A stretch of 64,000 bases of DNA, taken from assembly GCA_015501585.1 (NCBI GenBank), contig JADNRY010000211.1, positions 1-64,000 on the forward strand, read 5' to 3'. This document shows positions 56,243 to 64,000 of the stretch, piece after piece (within the stretch, counting starts at the first letter, position 1; every line of letters starts with the position of its first letter). Under the pieces are notes generated by a model. It was not told where the DNA came from. It saw only the letters and a list, made by a program, of their open reading frames with translations, and did no database searches. Position numbers and translations under genes: made by a program. This DNA is from Rhodocollybia butyracea. Taxonomy: Eukaryota > Basidiomycota > Agaricomycetes > Agaricales > Omphalotaceae.

Positions 56243-57801
56243 TCAAACTTGAATTCCATTTATCCCAGCAACTACCACTCTCAAGCCCTCCTTTTCTAGA
56301 ATCCGTAGCGGTTTATAGACTTCCGCATCAACCTCTCGCCAATCAAGCTTGAGAACAACCGACCGTAAACAACCTCTACCCATCCTGGACATTGCCACCG
56401 AGTGATCTGACCCAGGTCTAAACCAGCGTAACTCAACCATGCTAACAAAAGCGGAGTCGTCGAATGATCCGCTATACTTATTCTGGGAGACCAGACGAAG
56501 AGTGTGCAGTTTTGGAACTAATGAGATGGAAGTGGATGCATCCTGAATTAGGCTCGAGATGAGCTTTGAAGTGATTGGTACATCCTGATGGCACCATTCG
56601 TAATCCACAATTTGAAGATTAAGTAGAGAAGGCATGACTTGAAGGGCCACGATAAGGTCCGAATCATAGACAGATATTTTGCGAAGGGTGAACGTGGTGA
56701 TCATGCAAGATGATCTGGAAATGAATGGAATAAATGTCTCCATCGGCCAATAAGCAGAAGTTCCTTGTTGACCTTCTAGCACAATCACATTCAAGGAAGG
56801 TAAGTCGAAGGATAAGAACACCGTCTTTAGGATTGAACCTGAAAAATCTTGGAGATCCCCGATGGTAAGTGATGTGATGTTGCGCGATAGGTAGTGTGCC
56901 CCATCCTCATGCTTCCACTGTTTGTAACCCTCGAGTTCAAGAGATTCGACTGAAGTGCATCTATGGAGTATTTCCGCTAATTTTGAATAACTATAGTCAA
57001 TGTACCAGAGCTTGAGATGACGAAGTTGGTGGTATGGGGCCTTGGATGTAGGCACCTTGGTAGTGGCAAGTGCACAGAGCCTCGGAGCATGTTCGAAGCA
57101 ATCCAAGACAGACGACATCTCATCCCGTTCAGAAGTGTTAATATCCAACTCTGCAAGTAACGGAAAATACAACTCGGACAGATTCATGTGGTTTGTAAGC
57201 GAGTAATACCCACTATTACTAAACGCGAAAGTTTTCCAACGGCGAGCGTGCTGTGTCAGGGAGATGAAAAAGTGCTATATACAGCGCAAGCCTCAGCGGC
57301 CAATCACCCGATCTCTCCAAATATCGAGCAACGGTATCACTGAAACCCACGAGAGTTGTTACTTGGTCTGGCGCAGCAGGGCAAACCTCTACACTTAGGT
57401 TAGCCCACAAATTAGGTGAAGACAACGCAAATATACGCCAACGGGAGCATACCGAACTGATTGCCATTGCAGGGAGGTAAGTGATGATTGGAGATGGGAG
57501 GTCGCTGGTCTGAGAACCACGGGTAGCTCTGGAGGAGATTTTCTTCACACACATCCTGGAAGATATACGACAAAAGTTCGTTTGATAGCTTCCGCATAGG
57601 TGATAGGAGAGAGCACAGCTTGGCACGCTACATTTTGAGTCTTTCGATATCTTGATCAGCTAGAGCCAGTATCTCTTTGAGCTCTGCGGCTCGCTCTGGG
57701 CTAACCACGGATGGACCAAATTCCAAGCGAAGTTGGTTTTCCAAATGGGCTAGTTCCGCTGGGCTTAGAAACTTTGAACATGGAGGATCGAGTGAGGCCA
57801 T
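56243..57801 (-). pseudogene. Broken F-box/LRR-like gene
   Basis: Reading on minus from 57801: MASLDPPCSKFLSPAELAHL and then LADQDIERLKM, then an in-frame TAG, then RAKLCSLLSPMRKLSNELLS and YIFQDVCEENLLQSY. This is the usual coiled-coil plus F-box start of agaric F-box proteins, interrupted by a stop. The frame then shifts (before TYLPAMAISSVCSRWRIFAL) and shifts again near 57,270 (before LTQHARRWKTFAFS). From there a long open frame (56,243-57,187 and its upstream extension) encodes the leucine-rich part (LPSLNVIVLEGQQG, LLNLQIVDYEW, LRSVVLKLDW). Three separate lesions in 350 bp suggest a pseudogene. The tail alone could still be expressed. Confidence 0.7.
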
Positions 57802-57959
57802 CGAACTGAATAAGCATGCATCGTCACGCGTTACGCCCTGAGTACTGAGTCACCACTTACTGCATTGGGGGCTAAGTCGTATGAACGTTTGAATACTTAT
57901 TGTCCCATTTTAGCACTGTGTAAGTTTTCTGTGGCGTTTTTTTTGAAAGACTCGTCGTT

Positions 57960-58900
57960 ATGCAACTCAAAGTCGTCTGTCAGTACCTCCTTGCGAGTCC
58001 GACTGCTTGCGACACTCATGTTCGCCAGTACCGTGTGTGCAGCCCAATGTGCAGCGCCTAGTGTTCAAACGCCCCCTCTTCATAATCCACACTCGGGTAT
58101 AAGTGCCTACTTCCGAAACTTGTTGTAATGTTATTTAAATTTTCCACTTCTCTAGAGTTGGGTGTTCCTTGATTCCGAGGGGAAACCCACAAAGCTGGAC
58201 ACAAGTAAACAAATCAAAGAGGAGACCGCCTCCGTGCAATCGCGCTTGACCCGTGCATTTGCAACATTGTAACCGGAACACACAGGAGCCTCCATACAAG
58301 AGGTGCTTGATCTTACCCCAGAGACATTCGCAGCATTTCTCCTTGTCATGGTTCGCACTGCATTTCTCGAAAGGCTTAACAGTGTTGAAAAACTGCGTAC
58401 CTTCCGCCTCCCAGGCAAAAGTTTTAGTTAGATGATAGCCTTGCATCACTCCAAATTTCACCCGAGATCCCGCTGTCGAGTAGTAGACTTCGACTGTATT
58501 GACTGTGGCAACATACTACCCAAGGCATGAAGGTACACAAACCTTTCCTCCCTCGATTTCGAAGACATACTTGCGCGGAGGTCGCTTTTGAGCTGGGAAA
58601 TCGGAAGAGTGGAATTTGAAGCTGGTGACCACGCCAACCCGCCGCGCTTCCCGCATGAGGTTGCCGACTGGAGTCCGACCTCGACATCAAATGACAGCCC
58701 GGAGCGATGGGTCCCCATGCTTCTTCGTCCTAAGGGAAAATGGCCGACCCCTAAGTCGCCAACCGAGAAGCATAATTTATCGCTGTGCGTCGATTGTCTT
58801 TTGGCCATTCATGAAAACCCGCCCCCTCCCTCGCATCAGGTTATTGACTGGCCGACGTACGTTTTTCACCTCGATTTTCCTTATATTGTGAGTTTTCCAC
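57960..58900 (+). pseudogene. Secreted-protein paralogue with an internal inversion
   Basis: The start (MQLKVVCQYLLA) carries a 16-bp insertion (a repeat of the CTTGCG motif) that breaks the signal-peptide frame. FLDSEGKPTKLDTSKQIKEE is kept in the second exon. A stop replaces a codon at about 58,268 (GCAACATTGTAACCGG; the paralogue at 55.4 kb has AAA). The segment at about 58,316-58,626 is inverted: on minus it reads KFGVMQGYHLTKTFAWEAE and HDKEKCCECLWG, the core of the protein. Normal orientation resumes at GACCACGCCAACCCGCCGCG. Clearly dead. Confidence 0.85.
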
Positions 58901-58984
58901 CAATAATTCTAGTTATATCCAATAACGTACAAGTCCAGATGTTCGTAGAACCTTCATCTAGGTTATATAAAACTAGTGCGATGA

Positions 58985-59100
58985 TGAAGCCGAAAAATAA
59001 TCATGTTGCCAACAAGGCTTCCTTTGTTTCAGCTGACATTAAGCTTATTATTCGAGTGAGGGAAAGAACGGTTTGAGTACCTTGGTGCGTCGGGTTGTAT
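58985..59100 (+). pseudogene. Second remnant of the secreted-protein core
   Basis: It matches the remnant at 54,080-54,190 (AAGGCTTCCTTTGTTTCAGC, CGAGTGAGGGAAAGAACGGTT) and lies at the same distance behind its parent copy. Confidence 0.65.
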
Positions 59101-59840
59101 GGTACTAGAAGCAGAGACGGTGTAAGACTGACGAGGTACAACCATTAGTGAACGGCTGGTGGAACATGACGAGTAAAAGACAGGTCTTGAAGAGATCGCG
59201 TCTAGCTGATGAATTAGCTGCCTAGGCCCAATCGACCATTGCCCTATCGACCGACGGGGCACATATCCTGGTCCGACTAATAATGCCCTTGGAATTCTTT
59301 GCGTACTACACGGATTCCGATTAGTGCAGAGTACCCGTTGATTCCAAGCGACGCACCGAATTTATGTACACGGAAAATGGAGGAATGAGTCTGTGCCGAA
59401 AATAGTTTGATTCTTATTTCACCTTGCATGTAGAAGGTACGTCCGTATCTCTAGGAAATCATGATATCGTCGCCCAAACGATCTCCCAATTCCTTGACTG
59501 AAGACATTATTCCACGACTCTGACTAGAGAGTAGACCTGAAGGCCCCGCTAGGAGATTGCACATGCGGCTCATGCGAGAAACTAACGAGGTTTCTCGTAT
59601 AAGCCCCAACCTCGTAGAGGGGACTGCTTAGCCTTTAGGTCTAACCGGAGGGTCGACGACTCGACAAAGGAGAATATAGCGCTCACGTGGACACCATTTT
59701 AGCACCGTGCGTCATTGTTTGGAAATGACAAACAAGTTCAGATCTTCTGATTTTTCATCACTTCAAGCTTCAAGTTTCAACTGACCCTGGCTCTAGCATT
59801 ATGCATTAATATTTAATATTCACCCATGTGGTGTGGGCCT
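59101..59840. other. No recognised gene
   Basis: A small stem (CGAGAAAC..GTTTCTCG) lies near 59,577-59,600, and the rest is unremarkable. Confidence 0.4.
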
Positions 59841-60650
59841 CATCGTGATACGCTGACAGAATTGTCAAGTACATGATTGTCACTTGTCTCGTTGTAAAGT
59901 TAACACGCTGATTCTTGCCTTCCAAGTAATATGTCTCCAAGCTGGCGCTGAACTCGGAACTCTAGGAGCTATAAAATAAACTGGAGGAATCGATCGAATA
60001 CAGCTATGGCCCGATAGGATGCGGAGACTGGGAGCTCATTGAAAACTACTATGGTACGTGACTCTTCCACTATTTCTCGAACACCAATTCATGAGTATTT
60101 CAATTTATAGAAAGCACTAGATCTCCTTCTAGCAGAATCTACTCCAACCCAGTTTTCCATGCGCTCGAGATGAACGTTAAACGTTAAACGTCCAGACCCT
60201 TACTCATAACTGCCGCCGGACAAAAGAAACCAGTTATCCTACCGAGGGTACTGTGAAAGTCGCTGTGTCGAGTGCATGAGTATGTGCTCCGTTTCTGTCT
60301 TTCGCAATTGCCAGTAACCTATGTAAACGTTTATAGAAAATGCTTAAGAACCTACGTCTTTTCGTAAACAAGCACCCTCCTTAGCGCGTCCAACACGCCG
60401 TTTATACATGTCCATAGCGTGGATTGGCTACTCCCATCTGGGCGATGTTAGATCTCAAGGTTGCCAAGAGGCTGGAAGGCACCAACGTGGAACAAAAGGA
60501 TAAGGAGTTGATCAAGGAGGGGATGGTGTTAAACGCATGTTGAGGGACGCTTTTACCGGTATTCTACCACTCAGGCAAGACCCAAATTCCGGAGGGAAAG
60601 AACGTTTACGAACACTTACGTGCCATTATCGGTTTTGTTTCTCGTATTGG
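59841..60650 (+). pseudogene. Dead peroxiredoxin-like copy
   Basis: It is colinear with 51,470-52,440 of the intact gene: CGCTGACAGAATTGTCAAGT (microexon region), AATATGTCTCCAAGCTGGCG, GATAGGATGCGGAGACTGGG, TTTTCCATGCGCTCGAGATG and CTACCGAGGGTACTGTGAAA. The segment is frameshifted, with small deletions and an AACGTTAAACGTTAAACG duplication near 60,175. Confidence 0.75.
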
Positions 60651-60860
60651 TACTGCATGTGAAAACCGCGCTGCTTATACCATCATGGAGCTAGGGCTAT
60701 CAGGACCTGCTAGGCCCACAAATTCGCCCGTACTGTGACGACTACGAGACATACGAACGAAGCAAGATTCACTTAACTGCTGGTTCAGTGCAACGTCTGC
60801 ACTTCGCACTAGTACACTCTTCCGAAGTTCCTTTTCTTTCAATGTAAAACTCGTATCGTT

Positions 60861-61380
60861 ATGCGTCTCAAATTTGTAGTTCCTTGCGCCTATGTCCACT
60901 AGTACCTGTGTAGTGCCTGGGGGTCAAAGGCCTCCTAAGAATTCACGATCCCGTCAAATCAGTGTGAGTGTTTACTTGGGAAATTTGCTATTCGTTGGAT
61001 TCTGCTTCGGAAATAGGTGGAATGACCCCGCTATTTAACTTCCTCCACTACTCTAGATCTTCTGGCTCCTGGATTCGGGAGGTAAACGCAAAGGAGGCAA
61101 CATATGACACCAAGTGGCGTCCAAGTCGGGGAAACGGCGGGTTAAGAGCACTTCCAACGATGAAAGATGACACAAGATCAAACTCAAAAAAGGTGCTTGG
61201 TTTTACTAAAGTCGAATTCGGGGCATCTGTCTCAGAAGGCACGACTGCTCAAGCCAGGCTATTTCCAAATCGTGAGAGGACGGTTTGCGTTTATCCATGT
61301 TTTGGGTGGTACGCTGGTCGCGACAACAATAGGTATGCCAGCAGTGAAGTTCTCTACCCGGTCGGAGCGGATGGATAATG
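60861..61380 (+). pseudogene. Decayed secreted-protein paralogue
   Basis: The start MRLKFV and the remains of the signal region follow a promoter-like segment similar to those of the other copies. The second exon region (GGTGCTTGGTTTTACT near 61,190, then GAGAGGACGGTTTGCGTTTA and TTTTGGGTGGTACGCTGGTC) matches the VLGFTS and GGTVCVPSCIGWY-AGR part of the gene at 52934. Frames are broken in the first half and the Cys-rich tail is missing. Confidence 0.65.
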
Positions 61381-61629
61381 AGGTGCGATTCAAGGGAGGT
61401 TATGATGGAGATACATAGGGAGGTTTCAATGGTTGTTAAACTAAGGGAAAATGGTGGAACCCCGCCGAGAACACGATGAATTCGCCTCCCCCCAAGAAGA
61501 GGCTGAGCTTTGCCTCTATTGTGGCCTACTCTGCGCGGCTCCCGGCTCTTAGTACCTTCTTTGTCCCACAACATCCACTGATCTATCTACATATGTACCT
61601 CATTCTCGGGACTGTCATCGGATAAGGAC

Positions 61630-62080
61630 ATATGTATAGCGCTTTTGACATCCTCTCAACGGCTCCGAAAAATTGAAGTTTGATTCAGAATAACAACGCC
61701 ATCCCAGTACGATGTGCAATGATTGAAAGATGTTGTTTCATGTTTGTAAGTTCGGCCGAACAATTCCTGAAGTGTAGAACCTATTCTAGCTTAAGTTGAA
61801 GGCTGTTGAAGGCTGCACAGAGAGTTTGACTCAAAGTGTCGTTCACTTTCGCTTGTTTTCTATTCAAACAAAACTGACAGGAACAAAACGTGTGATTGAG
61901 CTCGCTGTTGGTTTTTTGCGAGTTTTTCCGAGCTGCCTGGAGGTCAAAACCTCCTCGGATATTCTGCTATGGGATCTTACTGGATTGACTCCTTGGACCT
62001 TTGACTTTCGCACTCTGTTGTTCGGAAGAGGTGAAATTACTGATATATTCAACATCGGACATTTGCTGTGACCAAAGCCA
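61630..62080 (+). repeat. Upstream module of the 62.5-kb hydrophobin
   Basis: It is colinear with the orphan segment at 48,900-49,310 (CCTCCTCGGATATTCTGCTA, CCTTGGACCTTTGACTTTCG, ACATCGGAC). Confidence 0.7.
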
Positions 62081-62419
62081 CTCGGGTACCTTAACGGACA
62101 CGGAATTTGTATGTCCTGACAGCGACTTTATATATGAGGAATTCAAATTCAGCTCCACTTCGACTCTACAAAGCGTTGCAAGCGTCAGGGGCTAGCTATG
62201 CAGGATGTATTGAGCATGGCATTGGGGTCACATTGTGCTCATTTTTTGTATCTTTTCGAATATCTTTCGCAGATGTCAGTGCCATTATGGATCAGTCAGT
62301 GTCGACAGGAAAGTATCTTGTGGTCCTAAATTTTATTTCCGGTCCCGTGAATTATTGTTTGTATCCGGGGCTACCCAAAAAGCTGACGAAAAAACTTATT
62401 CAGACTCCCAATTTTTGGG

Positions 62420-62469
62420 TATAAAAGCCACCGGTGATCCTCATTCTCAAGTATCGAACAACCCTTCGA
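62420..62469 (+). promoter_or_regulatory. Hydrophobin core promoter (62.5-kb gene)
   Basis: TATAAAAG at 62420-62427 and ATCGAACAACCCTTCGA at 62453-62469, a 50-bp span. The start codon follows 29 bp later. Confidence 0.75.
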
Positions 62470-62498
62470 GATATCCAGACCAACACACTACTAGCACA

Positions 62499-63067
62499 AT
62501 GTTCTCTCGCATCTCCACTGCCTTGTTCGCTTTCACTCTCCTTGCTGCCGCTGCTCCGGAGAAGCGATGGTACACTACCACCACCACTCCCGCCGTCACC
62601 CACACGGTGACCGTTACTGCTGTGAGCTAGCTCTTTTTCGTACCCTTTACTTTTTTCGTGCTCATAACGAATGTTTCAGCCCGCCACAACAGTTACGAGC
62701 CCCGCTAGTGAATGCACCACTGGTCCCATTCAATGCTGCGACAGTGTGGAATCGGTATGGAAACCATCCCTGGGATCATTGACGCTACAAGTGCTAACAA
62801 AAATTCAAATTTGAATAGGCTAGTTCCGGTAGTGCTCTCGCCCTCCTCGCTTTGCTTGGCGTCGTTCTCAACGACGTCGACGTCTTGGTTGGTCTCACCT
62901 GCAGCGGCATCAATGTTGCTGGCGGAGGTACATGCTCCGCCCAGGCCGTCTGCTGCCAGGATAATTCTTTTGTAAGTTTCCTTTACGGTGTAACTATGTT
63001 CTGGGACTCGTTTAACTGTTCGTAGGGCGGACTCATCTCCATCGGGTGTGCCCCCGTCACTCTCTAG
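62499..63067 (+). CDS. Class I hydrophobin
   Basis: Four exons. Exon 1 is shorter than in the others: MFSRISTALFAFTLLAAAAP, EKRW and a Thr-rich stretch ending HTVTVTA. Exon 2 has CTTGPIQCC. Exon 3 has SALALLALLGVVLNDVDVLV, then LTCSGINVAGGGTC and AQAVCCQDNSF. Exon 4 is [13 protein letters not shown]. All eight cysteines and the splice sites are present. Although it lies 14 kb from the other plus-strand hydrophobins, beyond the peroxiredoxin/secreted-protein array, it keeps the same promoter and KR site. Confidence 0.92.
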
Positions 63068-64000
63068 GAGTCTAAGATACCTTCTTTTTGGGACTGTTGT
63101 AGGGGCAATTGATATTCTCCATACTTCTGTGTTGTAATTTTCCTTGGTTCACTTGGTTTACTTGGGGTTTTCAAATATCATGCTTTAAGTCGTAAAATCC
63201 TACTCTCATAAGCTAAGAGCCTTCAGGTTTGACGAACAAGAAATCAGATTGGCAATATACACCCACGGTGTAATCGAATATCGAGATTAATTTATTTGAA
63301 TTATCTAAGCAGATCGCTGCCGGTCAAAGCTGCCTATATCAGACCCGTTATGGAATGAGGATTTAAAGAGAAAAAATGCGCAATGAAACTGACTATTGGA
63401 CAGTGTGGCGCTCTATGGGACTGCGTCTGGGTCCTCTCGTGCCTTGTGTGTCCATAAAAGATTCAGATCAATTGATCAGTAAAACATCGTCTTGAACATC
63501 GTAGCTCCGGCCAAAGCTGAACTTAATGCACTCGGTTGTTTATTTCAGATCTTCACTCGATTTGGTCTGAATGCAAGCACCTGTACCTACTCGTACATGG
63601 GTGCTTCACAGTACGCCTCCCTGCTGCCCAGTACTACTAAGTAGTACGCAGGTCTAAGCCTGCGGGCCGAATAATGGCAATACAAAGGCGAATACTTTGT
63701 AATAAGATCTTCTTTCTTTCCTTCCCGCCATTGCACAAGCCATCTTCATCACATCCCCTCATTTCCCCGCCACCATTTCGTCTGTCTTTCCCAAACACAG
63801 GCCCACTCTTCGTTGACCTGACGAGTCGTGTTATCTGCTAGCTACTTGGTGACTTTAATGACTGCCCTTGCCGTCAATGCCTCAAGGTTGATTCAGATCA
63901 ACGATGCCACAGGCCATTTCTGTATTGTACATACATCGTAGTACATAGCTGTATGACTTTTCGGCCTGAATACGAAGATATAAACCTGTAACGAGATATT
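63068..64000. other. Hydrophobin 3' flank and unrecognised sequence
   Basis: The segment at 63,310-63,360 (GGTCAAAGCTGCCTATATCA) resembles the hydrophobin 3'-flank block at 42,400. The last 600 bp shows no gene I can support. Confidence 0.45.

Overview
The window looks like nuclear DNA of a mushroom-forming basidiomycete (Agaricomycetes). Genes are split by many short GT-AG introns of about 50-60 bp. The content fits that group: class I hydrophobins, a KDZ-type transposase with CxC-like cysteine clusters, F-box/LRR genes, an Igo1-type endosulfine and a CWF19-like spliceosomal protein. No rRNA, tRNA or CRISPR was seen. Splice sites were read by eye, so exon ends are inferences unless a motif fixes them.

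Left part (1-17.3 kb). A truncated secreted-protein gene lies at the edge. It is followed by a decayed ankyrin fragment, an S28 serine peptidase (2.2-4.2 kb, minus), an F-box/ankyrin gene with one frame break (4.9-5.9 kb), a dead 3' piece of an MFS gene (6.4 kb) and an F-box gene (6.7-8.2 kb). A 5.3 kb KDZ-type element (8.3-13.6 kb) is bounded by short inverted repeats. It carries a plus-strand transposase-like gene, whose long intron is filled with a GC-rich satellite, and a minus-strand companion gene. An MFS transporter (13.7-15.4 kb) and an endosulfine gene (16.6-17.2 kb) follow.

Middle (17.3-40.8 kb). This is a palimpsest of segmental duplication. Two blocks of about 9 kb (17.3-27.0 and 27.1-36.0 kb) share one layout: a dead CWF19 piece on plus, a dispersed repeat, a hydrophobin gene on minus, a degenerate ~350 bp repeat array, the dispersed repeat again, and a CWF19 copy on minus. 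Only the CWF19 copy at 33.1-36.0 kb is intact. Two non-autonomous DNA transposons have datable insertions here, one with 3-bp and one with 8-bp target duplications. A third, with long terminal inverted repeats, lies at 39.0-40.2 kb.

Hydrophobin cluster. Six apparently intact class I hydrophobin genes lie at 21.5, 30.3 (minus), 40.9, 44.4, 47.9 and 62.5 kb (plus). All have four exons, eight cysteines, a signal peptide and a dibasic KR site. All share a core promoter in which TATAAAA and a 17-bp dyad, ATCGAACRACCNTTCGA, span exactly 50 bp. Gene-less flanks at 25.2 and 49 kb look like remains of lost copies.

Right part (51.2-61.4 kb). An AhpC/TSA-type thioredoxin-fold gene and an unrecognised family of Cys-containing secreted proteins have been duplicated together. 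There is one intact peroxiredoxin-like gene plus two dead copies, and one intact secreted-protein gene plus frameshifted, internally inverted and decayed copies. A broken F-box/LRR gene is embedded among them.
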